A stretch of DNA of 64,000 bases from Roridomyces roridus (GCA_029378245.1 JARKIF010000001.1:496001-560000), one strand, 5' to 3'; shown: positions 44,777 to 56,110, numbered from the stretch's first letter. Translations and numbers: made by a program. The notes: a model not told the origin generated them from the letters alone.

Positions 44777-46991
44777 TCACACCAGGGAAGCGAAAAAAGT
44801 GTCAAAGGTCACAGTGCCATCGAGGGTTTCCTCATCTGGCATCGGTATTTCCTCCAAGGGCGGCCGGCCCTTTGCTTTCAGCCCCGCATTGACGACGACT
44901 CTGCGCTTGGCTGCAGTGAGACGTTTGCTCCCGTCCTCAAAGATGTGCTCCAGCTGAGGAAGCCAGGTAGCGAAGTCTTCATAACCTGGTTTGACCGAAG
45001 GGAATCCCTCCGACAACCTGGAAGCTTTGGCAGTTTTCAAATCCTCCATACTGAGAAACCTCCAATGGTCGAGCGTTCCCTTTGTTTCGCAGACGAGAAA
45101 CGCCAGGACATATAGGAACGATTCCAAATCGTGGCGGGGAAGGTGGCGGGGAGGCTCCTCTACAAGCAAATCTCTCGCCATAAACGGTTTCGTCCCTGTG
45201 CGGTGACGCGAGGTCGAGGTGTTAGAAGCATCTTCGACTGTAGACTTGGCCATATCAAAGTCGTTCAGAACCCCTTCAACGTCGCCGCCATCTAATAGCC
45301 GGTACATGAGATTGCCAGTGCTGATGTCTCGGTGAATCAGCTTGGCGTACTCGACGACGCAACGATATGCTAAAGCGTAGGTGAGGCCATTGAGAGAAAC
45401 AAAAGCTGGGCATGCGTACCTTTGAAAGTATCCTTGAAGGCCTTAGCCAGTTTGTCTGGGGACAGTTTCTCGTCGTTGAGTGGCATGAGGGGCTCTTGTA
45501 CAATGATACGAAGCTGCCGGGCTTCGTACCAGGTGTCAAGATCTTCCAAGAATATCTTGTAAGACGTATCGGCCTCGTGAGCACAGAAGAGGGCGGGTAG
45601 ATGCTTGAGCATATCTGGGTTTTTGCTAGCTGCTGCGTCTCGGGCCATTTTGATAAAATCTGCCTCCTTCCGCCGTGTCGTCGGAACCCAGCTCCATTTG
45701 ACAACAACATCCCCATTGTTGCGCTTGGCACGCTGGGGGCTTTTCATCACCTTGGCTCTGACCACGACAGTTCCGCGGCCGATGAGCCCATGAGACTGAA
45801 ACAGTATGTTTTCCAGGTTCAGTCCCCAACCACCAAATGTCATTTTAGTGTCTCTGTAAAGATCGTCCCAAGCGGTTTTTGTGTTCCGGTTGGGGGGCGG
45901 CGCTGGCGGAGTGTCCGAGTCGAGCAGTCCGTGCGGATACTGCGTCGAGAGGGAATTTGTCAAGTCAGAGAGGACACCGAGGAATGTGACCAGGCCGTCT
46001 GGGGTCGTGAATTCCAATCTATGGGACTTAACAATCGCGGAGCGATCGTAATATTGGAGTTCCATAGTCAGGCCTCCGACGAGCACGCCAAACACGTGAT
46101 GGCGAATGCGACTCAGCGCAAGCATCTCGAGCGCATAGCCCGCACACTGTATTTCGGGTTTCTCTACCAGCGAGCGAGGGGTGTGGTTGCCGGCCGGGGG
46201 TTCGGCGGCAGGAAGTTCAGCGTCGACAACAGGCTGAGCGGGTGGCGGAGCCTCAGCACGACGTGAGCTTTTCCTCACCCCAGTAGAGGAGCCTGAAGCC
46301 TCGGTCTTGTTTGCTTTTTGCTTAGTCGTAGTAGCCGTCGTCTCGGAAGTGTTAGAAGGGCTGAACTCGGGGAGGTCGCCTAGAAATTGGTTAGTAAGAG
46401 ACTCGGATACAAGGCACGATAAGTGTCGCGACGACGCAGCATACCTGGCTTGAACTCCCAGAAGGCCCAGAATTCTCCCCACTGAAAACGCCTGCCCGCC
46501 GCACCGACGCCACGCCGGTCCGGTACATCGGTAATGGAGCTGGCTGCAACTTCCCCGACATCCGGCTTCCGCGACGCATATGAGCCGCTGAGGATGATTG
46601 GGTCATTACGGCACAGCAAGAACTCTTCAAGGCCAAGCTTTTGAAGACATAGGTTCACAAACTCCACAAACGGCTCGTACATTCGATTCTCGAGACCAGA
46701 GCCCTCGGTGGCGCTCTTGAACGCATCCAACTTCTCCTGTACATCGGACATGTTGGCGATCTCGGTCAACCTCGCGTGGTCTGGTGCGGCTCGTGCGGGG
46801 CTGGAGGGCCTCAACAGCCCGGACAAAAACTGTTCCAAGGAGACGTATCTCTCGCTCGCCAGATCGTGGTTCAGGAACGGCGCGTAATGCTCTCGAGTGG
46901 TCTGCTGCCCGGAATTCTTGTCGCTTGCCGACCCCTTGCTATGTGGGGTGCTATGCATGAACGTTGCGGAAGCGCGGGGAGGAGTGGTCAT
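44777..46991 (-). CDS. FunK1-type protein kinase, full-length
   Basis: Exons 46991-46445, 46379-45420 and 45369-44777 give 699 aa, the usual size for this family. The N-terminal region includes GDLPEFSPS and a Lys/Glu-Ala linker; the kinase lobes show VVVKWSW, IHRDISTGNLMYR, LNDFDMAKS, GTKPFMARDLL and HDLESFLYV, with DEETLDGTVTFDTF at the end. The left-arm copy is nearly identical in exons 1-2 but lacks the first 82 residues, and the last exons diverge strongly from the HDLES region on. The site that received the hAT-like element in the other arm is intact here, within the codons for APDHARL. Confidence 0.88.
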
Positions 46992-49230
46992 GGTGAAGTA
47001 GTCGATGAGAGCGAAGTCTGGTTTAGTTCGATGGAGTTGAAAGCGTTGGTTGGGGATTCGACGACGAATGCTGGATGGTACTTATACCCTCGAGCCCAGG
47101 TCACCGCCTCGGCCACATTTATCACGATACGGAAGGGGCTTGTTATTCTCTTTCGCATATCCCTTTGTCGCCGCCTACAAGAATAAGAGATTGGCCGGAT
47201 ATAGCTCGGAATCCAACACGCGAATGTGGCCACATCTGCGCCCACAATCCCAAACCGTGCTGTCTTTGATGTTTCTTGCGGAAGGTTGTCAAAAAGACAA
47301 TAGAAGAAGGGCGAAGCCTTGCCGTTTGCGCGTGCAACAACATATCAGTATCAACGCCCAGTCGCCCCCTGCTCATTTGTAATGCAGTTGTACACGCGTC
47401 GTCCTCACGAAAGAAGCGTTAGGCTGCTACGGAAAGCCGGGTGGAATTGACAGTTATAGACATTCGCGGCCGTGAATAATAATGCAGGAAAAGTTCTCGC
47501 TACGTTTGGTCGCTTCCGAGTCCTGCACCCAATACCTTGTCCGAAGTCCTATCTAGCAGAGGTTAGACGTCAAAAAACCCGCAGCATACAGTCAACTCAC
47601 CTCGCACTCCTGACATCCCCACCGGAGCTCCCAACTTTGGACCCTACTCGAGTGCGAAACGTGAGCTTGTGGCGCACGAGGATTTCGCATTCTGACTGCG
47701 AAGGAATTCCGTAGCGACAAGAGATCTCCCTAGTGTAGATCGGCGTCCGTGTGTGAGGTGGTCTAATGATGCAAAAGCATAGCTCGTGCAAACGTGCCGT
47801 CAGAGAGCGCTCCCAAGCCGGAGGCTAGTACCACACCCGAGAGTGGTCCTTCCGAGACGAAAAGTACGCGCGCTGGGTGCATTCAGGAAGTGACAAAGGC
47901 GTCCATTATGCCAGGCTTTCAAAGCTGTAAGGGCTGGGAGGCGAGCGTATATAAGAAAGAGGGAAAGGGCGGCCATAAACTGAGCACGTACACGAACGGG
48001 ACTCGGGAGAACGAAGGGTATCATCGAGCCGAGCGCCCGTGCGACACGATGAGCTCATATGCGTCGCGCCTCCGAGTCGCCTTGACTTGGCGTATGTGCC
48101 GCTTGACTCTGCGGCCATCGGGAGTGGACTAGGGTCCAAACAGTGTAGGGCCACGCCGCCTCCGGTCATATCCTCCCTTATCCTCCCGACAACGCACGAC
48201 AGCGCTCGTACGTCCCGCCATCTCGTCCAACGGGCGGCATCCCAGTTCGGCGAGCTTAGACTGCAGAAGTGCCCCATGCAGGTGTCGAGACCGTTTCATC
48301 TGAGCGGTACCGATGGGCAAGCAGTCTCGCCTTAAGCGATAGCGTCGGTCGGCCAAGAGGAAGGCGTTCAATGCACCGGAATCCAGCGAGGACGGATGAC
48401 GGAGAGCAGAGGTGAGAACGACACCGTCCAAAGAACGATGACGATCTTCCCTGTATCGACCATGTGCAAACGACTGGGATGGTGCAATTGACCGGTCTCA
48501 TCGCTGAATACACGCCAGAAAGCGAGAAAGGCCCTAGTCGTTTGAGGATCCCGCCCTTGTGGATAGAGTCTCTGTTGTAAGCCGGCGGGGAGTCATGACG
48601 CAAGAGGCCCCGATCCATATCTTCGAGTCCCAGGCGGAGCGCTGAACTTTGAAAGGCTGAGAGGCTCCCAGTCTCAATCGAGTGAGGTGCGCCGTTGCTT
48701 TCTAGGCCTGAGCATCCAGAGGCACTGCGACAATAAGAACGACGTACCTCAAGGCCTCAAGGCTGACGACCCCGCGACTCGATCTTCTCCGATTCGCCCA
48801 TTCCTCTCGTAAGACTTGGACGTCGCAGGCTGTATTACAAGCTGGATAACACTGAGATTGGTAAAAACCACGCGTCAGGTTTGAAGCCGGCGAAAGATAA
48901 GTATGGCAAGAAAGCTCACCAGCTCCGAGTGCGCCGTAAAAGATGGATACGAGAGGACCAAGCGTGCTGGTCGCGTCCCGCATTGACAGGCAGACGGTCA
49001 GAGTAGAGTAACGAGCATCGGCGACGATATGGATGACGAAAGAAGAGACGCGATCTGGACGCGATCTTTGTCCGCGTTTGCGACCTTATCATCTTCTTGC
49101 CACTTATACACTCCCAACGACTCAGTGTCTTTCAATCCTAATGTAGGCCCAATCGCATGGACTCGAACAGCTTTGACCAATTTTCTGGAGAGTCTTTCCC
49201 AATGGCCAACTCGCGACGCGTTTTGACGAG
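46992..49230. other. Gene-poor stretch
   Basis: I see no gene that can be supported. Open frames at 47794-48132, 48256-48618 and 48702-48983 have no recognisable domain or consistent splice structure. From about 49060 the sequence resembles the upstream region of the F-box gene at 52768 (GTTTGCGACCTTATCATCTT against GTTTGCGACCTTACCATCTT at 52,564). Confidence 0.4.
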
Positions 49231-49500
49231 ATGTCCAACGAAATCGAGCGCAAAAGGGAGGATTTGAAAGGCCTCGAACAAGATAAAAGTATGTCCTCCC
49301 TTGGGCGTCAACTCGAAGCCATACGCGATCCAGTAGCTAAACTGCCCCTGGAATTATCATCCAAAATCTTTATCTATTGCCTCCCTACGGAACGGACGAC
49401 GAGTCCGAGTCGCAGAACCCTCAGCCTGGCGCTCATAATGTCCCAATGTTATTCCTCAATACTCGCGGCCCCTTCCACGGCATTTCGTTTCGAAAAGCAT
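49231..49500 (+). pseudogene. F-box gene fragment
   Basis: Starts MSNEIERKREDLKGLEQDK and continues LGRQLEAIRDPVAKLPLELS and SKIFIYCLP, which aligns with the coiled-coil plus F-box start of the genes at 52768 and 58708 (LNALRDPLARIPVEISSEIF). Homology ends by about 49,400 and the frame ends at 49512 with no leucine-rich part. It has an F-box-type promoter upstream, so it is a truncated relative. Confidence 0.6.
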
Positions 49501-49599
49501 CAATTTACATAGTATCTTGCCAAACAGTCGGACTCGGATTGTCAGCTGCGTTTCATTCTCACCGGTCCTTTTCTGATACCTATGTCTTAAGATTCATCC

Positions 49600-49728
49600 T
49601 GTCGGTGGCGTCGTGGGATTGGCAGCCTGTGCGGAACAGCTTTCAGTTGACAGACTTGCAGCTAACACGAGGTCGTCGACAGCAAACATACAGCCTCCTA
49701 CTCTAAACACCCACCCTGCTCCAGCTCA
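49600..49728 (+). promoter_or_regulatory. Conserved upstream block of copy G
   Basis: Contains GATTGGCAGCCTGTGCGGAA, CAGCTTTCAGTTGACAG and GCTAACACGAGG, then CTCCTACTCTA shortly before the ATG at 49729. It matches the blocks of copies A, B, C and F in order and spacing. Confidence 0.5.
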
Positions 49729-52107
49729 ATGTCATTCATCTCGAACGCCAGTGGATTCACTCTGGGTGAAGGCACTTACAACAGCGCGCAGGGGAATATC
49801 AACAATGCCCAAAGGGATATCAACGACGTCCACGTGAATATATACCAGCATGAGGGTCAACGAGTGGACATAGGAGGTGAGAATCTCTCGTTAACAGAGC
49901 ACCAACGTGGACCGACGCTTTCGGCTCGATGGCTAGCGCTTCTGGAGTCGCTTCTAGGAGACAAACGGCGGCGGAGAGAGGACTCGACTGATACTGAAGG
50001 TGATTCCGTCTCGGTCCTCCTGAGAGCTGGAACTGAAACCCCTGGGCAGAACCTGCGCGGAAAAGGAGGGGAGAGAATCCTGGAGAGGAAGATGGGCCCG
50101 AGGTTCGTGAAGACCCGCGGGACGCAGGAATCACTATTTCAACAATGGAGCAGATCATCCGATATAAGGACCTCAAAGTCACCGACGAGATAGGTCGTGG
50201 ACCTGGCTATCTCCTTTACGTAGGCGACATCCAGCGTCGGGCAGTCATCGTGAAGGTTTTTACCGCAGGAACGAATGCCCGTAAGGTTTGTCATATTACA
50301 CGCGCCCTTTTCCACTCTGAAACGAGTTGGAAAGCATTGGGAGGCCACTGTGAACCTCTCGGAAAGACTATTGTGAGGATAAAACAAGCACGGCATTTCA
50401 CAGGATGACCGTTTCTCAGGCATCCCAACGTGCTACGAATTGAAGGTACCTCCTCACCGGCGTCCATGCACCACTTCATTGCGTATGAGGATGGTAATGG
50501 TCTCACCTCGCAAGCCATGCTGCACAACTAATTGTGCCAGCTCAAGGGAAGAAAGCGGCAGGCCCACTCGCCATCGCCCTCAGGGACGATCTTGACACGG
50601 GCATTCTGCTTGGATTCAAAATGGTTCGTGTTCTCGATCGTATCCATTCTCGCTACCTCACTGGTCCCCAGATTTCCAGCCTTTCTGTAAGAAACCTATC
50701 CGTCCCATGGCCATTCTCATCCTTCTTCCAAAAAGGCGGGAATAGATTATCTAAGTGCGCAAGGCATCACCCTTACGCTAGGACCAGAGGTATTAATATT
50801 GTCACCATTCTGCTCATATTTCTTCGTCTCAATCCGACACAGAGCTTTGATGTCTTCCTCGACATCAACGACCGATTCTTGCTTTGCATCAATCCGCCAA
50901 CTGATGCTACGCATCATGAAGAGGACAATACACACGGCGTCTGGACCTTGTTTAACGAATTGTGTCAAAAGGTCACTGCAACCCAGAATGGTTTGCTCGA
51001 TCAGCGCTGACCTTGCGCGTTCAGGTCTTGAGGTCGGCCAATCGTCTATTACATGGTATGCCTGTTTCTAATGCCCACATAACCCGTCAGTTACATGACC
51101 GCACAGATGAGGACATCAAACGGACACCTGCTGTTTTCGACGACCCTTCTCCCCGCTCGCCAGACATGTTAAAAATCTCGGTGGTGACGTCGCGGGATCA
51201 ACCCACTGTACAGACAGAAGAATTCACCGCAACGGCTCGCGATACGGCTCCCTCAGTACCGCCTCGGAGGGAATTCGTCTGGCGGATGATGGACGCCCCA
51301 CAGTCATTGGCTAGTATTGCCACCCAAATTGCTCGAGATCTTGACCTGCGCCGCGCGTCCGTCAATCGACTGAATCGGAGCGACGGCGGAAGCATACACC
51401 GCTGCCCAGGATACATTCGGGAGGAAGTGACTCTCGCGACGCGAATAGCAGATAGCGCCGTTGTATCACATGATACGCCCACTATCCATGAGGTGTGCTC
51501 TGTTTGCCATGAAGTCGTGAACTCGGGAGAGGTTTTCCGTTGTGTTTGTGGACAAGAAGGTACGCGGAATCGAGCTGCTGTACAATGTATCCACTTATTT
51601 TGTACTGTGCTAGAACCAGGGTCGGGCCCTACAGTCAAATGTCGCTCATGCAAGTCATGGAGTCACAGGGACTGTGGGCCCACTTCGACCGAGTCTATAT
51701 GCTCCCTGTGCTCTGCGGTGAACTCGACCTTACCTCAGGAGGATCAGATTCAGAGTGGCGGAAAGGTTGTTGATGCGGATGTGTTTCCTGTGGGGAGTGG
51801 GATCACTGGGCAGGATGCGGAGATGGGGAAGGGGACTGGGAGGAGTCGCCTTCCTCCAGGGCCTGGTTTGGATTTAGCAAATACGGAGCGGACCCAGGCG
51901 AGGGCGGCGGAGACTCTGGGTCGCGTTGCGAGTCTGGACTTGGACGAGATTCTCAAGACGAGGATGCCGCGGGTGTGGGAGTTCAAGGAGATGATGCGTG
52001 AATCGGGCTTTCCTGAGAGCAAACGGGTTTCGTTTCTACCTTCTTGTCCAGGGACGCCGTTGATGTGTACTAGTCCTCCCCTTGGCCTCGGCCTTCCATC
52101 CGACTAG
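49729..52107 (+). CDS. Pseudokinase/PHD-finger family, copy G (intact reference)
   Basis: Thirteen exons keep frame throughout and give 588 aa: 49729-49876, 49937-49999, 50050-50102, 50154-50285, 50335-50372, 50420-50493, 50541-50623, 50672-50686, 50736-50789, 50843-50971, 51025-51055, 51107-51559, 51614-52107. Residues 1-50 carry the MSFISNASGFTLGEGTYNS motif; 55-88 are basic and acidic (DKRRRRED, PARKRRGEN). Residues 89-270 are kinase-like: EIGRGPG loop, AVIVKVF lysine, RIEGTSSPAS, then the 15-nt exon ISSLS, AGIDYLSAQGITLTLGPE and SFDVFLDINDRFLL, with neither HRD nor DFG, so a pseudokinase. Residues 403-457 form the finger CSVC, CVC, CRSC-H-C, CSLC. The last 130 residues are unrecognised. 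Nuclear signalling is a guess. Confidence 0.8.
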
Positions 52108-52767
52108 GATCTACTACGGCATCGTCAACACGACATCATCCGCTCCCGCCTCGCCCCGACTGGGTGGTTAGACCACGGCCAAAAAATGATAACATCAGTC
52201 TCCTTTCCAGACCTTCTCCGACCTTACCTATTACCTACGCACGTTCGGAACCGCCCGTGCCCGCTATCGTTCGCAGACAACTAGTTGAACAACGGGAGAC
52301 ATTGGATGTCAGGGAATTGTTCCGAGGCAGACAGATTTGACAATTTTTTTTTGCCAATGGACCCTCGTTGCTCATGTCGTATGTCCGTGGGGAGGACCGA
52401 AAAATCAAGTTGAAAAAGAAAGAACGAGAGAGATACCTTCCGCCGGCCGGGCACACCTGGATCCAATCATTCAATCTGGATCCTCCGATGAAATACGTCG
52501 CTTAATTTGGCCATGGAGGGCGGGCATGGGCCCTCCCGATTTTTGTCCGGGTCGGTGTTCACTGTTTGCGACCTTACCATCTTCTTGCCCATTTGACACC
52601 TCTTTGCCCGTTGTGCCCTTCCACCGGGCTCGCCAAGAGGGTGGCTGATATTAACACGTACTTTTCACGCCCGCGTCTGTATTGAAGAAAAGAAACACAT
52701 TGTGAGAGTCGGAAATAGGGGCGGAATAAACAGGAGCAAGCAAATCAAACTCCTCTTGTCACTTACC
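52108..52767. other. Intergenic, upstream of F-box gene
   Basis: No gene supported. 52,550-52,767 is similar to the region before the F-box fragment at 49231 and the F-box gene at 58708 (AAACTCCTCTTGTCA near the start). Confidence 0.45.
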
Positions 52768-54825
52768 ATGTCCATCTCCGAACTCGAAGCACGCATCGAG
52801 GGATTCTCCACCGAAATCGAGCGGCAGAAGGAGGTCTTGAATGATCTCCGGCGCAGCAAAAGCCATGCTCAGCGCCAGCTCAACGCTCTCCGCGACCCAC
52901 TGGTGGCAAGAATACCCGTCGAAATCTCATCTGAGATTTTCCTTCACTGCCTCCCCAGTCACCCCGGCCCTGGGATACCGCAGTTCCCCACCTTTCTCCT
53001 GGCCATTTGCCATGCATGGTCAGACATCGCACTATCACTCCCGGCCTTGTGGGGAGGAATTAGCATTCATCTTTCGGAGGCCACCCAGGATCTCGAAACG
53101 ACCGTCAGCAATTGGCTCAAACGCGCTCGAGGTCATCCTTTGGACGTCTCCTTGATTGGACTCATGGGAGAGACCAATCAGCAGGTGGCCTCACTCATCT
53201 GGGAGCATTCGGAGCAGCTCAAATCGTTGGAGATCGATTTCGTGGATGTCGACCTCGACGCGGCACGATTTGACTACAGGAAGACGGTGTACCGGCTTCT
53301 GGGTGACTTTCGACCCGAGAAGCCACTGCCCTTCCTTCGCACGCTGCTCATTCGCGGCCAATTCGACCTGCAGTGCTCCTGGCTCCCGATTCATAGACTG
53401 CTGAGCTTCGCTCCTAACCTTGTGGAGTTGGAATTGGGGGAATTATCGCTCGAAGACGTGGATTCACTGGGGAAACGCCTGGTCCTACCAAAGCTGCGGC
53501 GGTTGGAATTATCCCGCTCCGGATACTTCGGGACGCAGTGGCACAGCCGCATTTTGCATTCACTGCATTCCCATGCCTCCTCGGCAGAGGGTCTGCCGAG
53601 GCGCCTCGGCAGACCAAGACTGGGGGAGAGTCTGCCCCGACTTGGGCACGTCTGCCCGGGTCTGCCATGATCTGCCTCAGTCCCCGCGGGTCTGCCTCAA
53701 TCGGGTGGGCTTGTATTATGTAGGTCTGCCACACCCTCTCATGATCAGTGGAGGCTGGGTGTAGTACGTTATTGCTCGACAAACCAATGACAAACATCAT
53801 GCCACATGTCGCGGTGTCAAATTGAAACTGTCAAAACCACGGCAGTTCTTTACGACGGCCCTGTCCCGAGCCAGTCCACGGTCCAAGGGGCCCACGGATC
53901 ACCGTGAGGAACGGGATTTGCATATTGTGCCATGCAGGCGTGAACGAGGCGCGAAGCGCAGGGCGAGATGGAAGAGAGAAGAAAAAGAGGGAATATTGCC
54001 GTCCATTGTCAACGGTGACTCACACGGTCATCAAGTTTTAATCGTTTAAGCTTTGACCATCTCGCTGGCAACGCTACATAAATAGACAGGCAGTGTATAA
54101 TTACCGCCAACCCGAAGCCCGACCCTGCCCGCCTGGGGGGCAGACTTGAGGGGAATTGGGCAGAGGGGACCTCGACCCACCTCGGGAGACCTCGGCACAC
54201 CTCGGCCAACTTTGGTTGGGCAGACCTCGCTTAGGGACCTCGACCCAACTCCGGCAGACCTCGACCCACCTCGGCAGACCTCGGCATACCTCAGCAGAGG
54301 TCTGCCGAGGGGGGTCGGGAATGCAGTGATTGGTTTTCAACCCCGAGGCTCGACAACCTCGTGTTACCTCCGGCAAGCTTCACCAGCGACGATTTTATCC
54401 CTTTCCTTCAGCGATCAGCACCCCTCCGGCGCTTCCGTTGTGCCGACAGCTCTCCGGGTAGTACAATTGGCATGGAATTGCAGCCCGTTTTAGAACTGAT
54501 GCCCACTCTCACCCATCTGGAATTCAACTTCGGATCGAGAGGTTTCCAGGCAGAACTGTTCACCATCCTCGAACAGAATCCTTCGGTTGTTCGAGACCCC
54601 CAGAGTCTGACCCTAACCAATACCCATACGCCCAACGAATCTGTGTGCAATATCCTGCTCAGTGCGCTGTCAGTCCGTCGTGAAAAGCTGCGAAGCATCA
54701 GCATAACAGGGACTCGGGAAGTGTTTCACGCGTCGGAAGAGACATGGATGACATTACGTGCACTGTTGGCAGATGGGTTGGATATTCAAATTGGTTTTGG
54801 TCCGAATGTAGTCTTCTCACCGTAA
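52768..54825 (+). pseudogene. F-box/leucine-rich protein gene split by transposon
   Basis: Coding parts 52768-53560 and 54332-54825 total 1287 nt, a multiple of three, and match the intact 422-aa gene at 58708 end to end. The N-terminus is a coiled coil (MSISELEARIEGFSTEIERQ), then the F-box RIPVEISSEIFLHCLP, the WSDIALSLPALW region and leucine-rich segments; it ends GPNVVFSP. F-box proteins bring substrates to SCF ubiquitin ligases through Skp1. A 768-bp element plus a 3-bp target duplication interrupts the gene in a leucine-rich segment. Without removal the product stops within the insertion at 53670. Confidence 0.82.
53561..54328. mobile_element. CACTA-like non-autonomous element, 768 bp
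   Basis: Perfect 12-bp terminal inverted repeats (CACTGCATTCCC at 53561, GGGAATGCAGTG ending 54328), flanked by a 3-bp duplication ATT (53558-53560 and 54329-54331). Both subterminal regions are crowded with short repeats of TCTGCC and GGCAGACC in opposite orientation. Ends starting CACTG or CACTA, 3-bp duplications and repetitive subterminal regions are the signature of CACTA (En/Spm-type) elements. No transposase frame fits in the element. Confidence 0.82.
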
Positions 54826-54989
54826 ATTACATCTTCGTGCATTCTCTATATCGCTTGGAATGACAGAATGAACAGAACCAATCCGCCATTCAATGAGCTC
54901 CCGGAAACTCGCATCCGTAAACAGTGCGTGGACTCGGAGAGCTGCATCAGTAAGTTCTTGCGAGGAAAGATGAAAGAAAACATACCGTA

Positions 54990-56110
54990 CAATTGACATA
55001 GCGCGGCAGCGAAGGTATCGAAGGTCACCCTGCCGCCCAAAGTTTCGTTGTCCACCTCCGGCAATTCCTGCACTTTTTCGTGAGCCTCCTCTCCCCGATT
55101 GAGCCACATGATCGTCTCGGCGTCGAAGCGGGCATCGACAGCGCGGGCGAATAAGTTGCGCAGTTGGAAGGTCCATTTGGCGAAGCGTCCGAACCCATGT
55201 CTAGGGGGTGGAAATCCCTTGCACAAGGTTCTGAATTTGAAATTGTGTGCTTGGTCCATTTCAAGGTCATCCCATCGCCTTAGCCGTGCGTCCGCAATGT
55301 CACAGACAAGGAACACCAGCACATACATGAAGGACTCCAGGTCGTGGCGAGGGAGGTGCTTCGGAGGCCGCTCTGTATCAAGCAAGTCGAGGGCCATGAA
55401 CGACGTCGTTCCTGTGCGTTCATCCGACGTGGACCCACAGCTGTCGTCGAGGAACTGGGACAAGTCAAAGTCGTTCAGCACGCCGTGAATTTCCCCGTCG
55501 ATGCGACGGTACATGAGATTGTTGGCCTAACGGAAAATCAGAAATTACGCGGATTCGGAAGCAGGATGGCGTCACGGTACACTCGAAAATGTCCCTGAAG
55601 GCCTTCTCGAGCTCGTCTGCAGTGAGGGCCGGATCTTTGAGTGGCTCGAGACGTTCTTGGACCGTTACACGCAAGACACGCTCTTCAGAATTGTTGCTTG
55701 CGATATCACCGAAGATGTCGAGAACCGCGTTGCTTTCCATATCTCCGGCATAGAAGACGTCGGGTAGGTGGTTAAGCATACGAGGGCTTTCCGTCTCTGC
55801 AAGACTGCGAGCACCAAGAACACAGGCAGACTCCGCCGTCCGTGCCCTGGGAGCCCAGTTCCATTTAATGACCAGGTCTTTCCCTTTGTGTTCTTCGCCC
55901 GGACTGGAAAGCACGGTGGCAGCAACAACCGACGTAGCGCGCTCGGCGCCACTGGTATGGGCCGAGAGGGTGTCACCTAGACGAAGACTCCATCCGGGCA
56001 AAATGAGAACGCCCTCAGCAATGCCAGACGTGACATGGCTTCGAGGTCCAGCCGGGGATGGGAGAGTGTCCTCCAGCTCGATCTTGGTAGAGTTTCTGAC
56101 CTTGATATAC
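54990..56110 (-). pseudogene. FunK1-type kinase lacking the catalytic loop
   Basis: The N-lobe is at about 55,570-55,990 (LPGWSLRLGDTL, VIKWNWAPRARTAES, RVTVQERLEPLKDP) and the C-lobe at 54,990-55,514 (LNDFDLSQF, GTTSFMALDLL, HDLESFMYV, NETLGGRVTFDTF). At the intron acceptor (about 55,525) the sequence goes from GTTAGGC straight to CAACAATCTCATGTACC, so the stretch that encodes YRWLVE and ILHRDISV is missing. The frame is also lost. No ATG is found for the first exon. It is a dead kinase copy, closest to the kinases at 43483 and 63430. Confidence 0.75.

Larger units (their letters stand above)
32275..46777. repeat. Right arm of large inverted repeat
   Basis: Reverse-oriented counterpart of 3351-15170: transporter, two cupins, then kinases. 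It is about 2.7 kb longer because it has extra kinase copies (39403-42073), although it lacks the body of the kinase equivalent to 7001-8065 between 39361 and 39360, where only the last bases of that gene survive. The outer end lies inside the coding sequence of the kinase at 44777-46991, which continues beyond the repeat. Confidence 0.85.

Noticed and set aside
47794..48983. Several frames of 90-120 codons in the gene-poor stretch
   Set aside because: No domains, no splice pattern and no relation to neighbouring families.
53580..54310. CRISPR-like array from the many TCTGCC and GGCAGACC repeats
   Set aside because: Repeats are short, irregular, inverted between the two ends and lie in a eukaryotic transposon; they are subterminal repeats.
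54846..54985. Extra C-terminal exon of the kinase remnant at 54990
   Set aside because: The frame simply reads through past the usual end; there is no homology to the C-termini of the other kinases.
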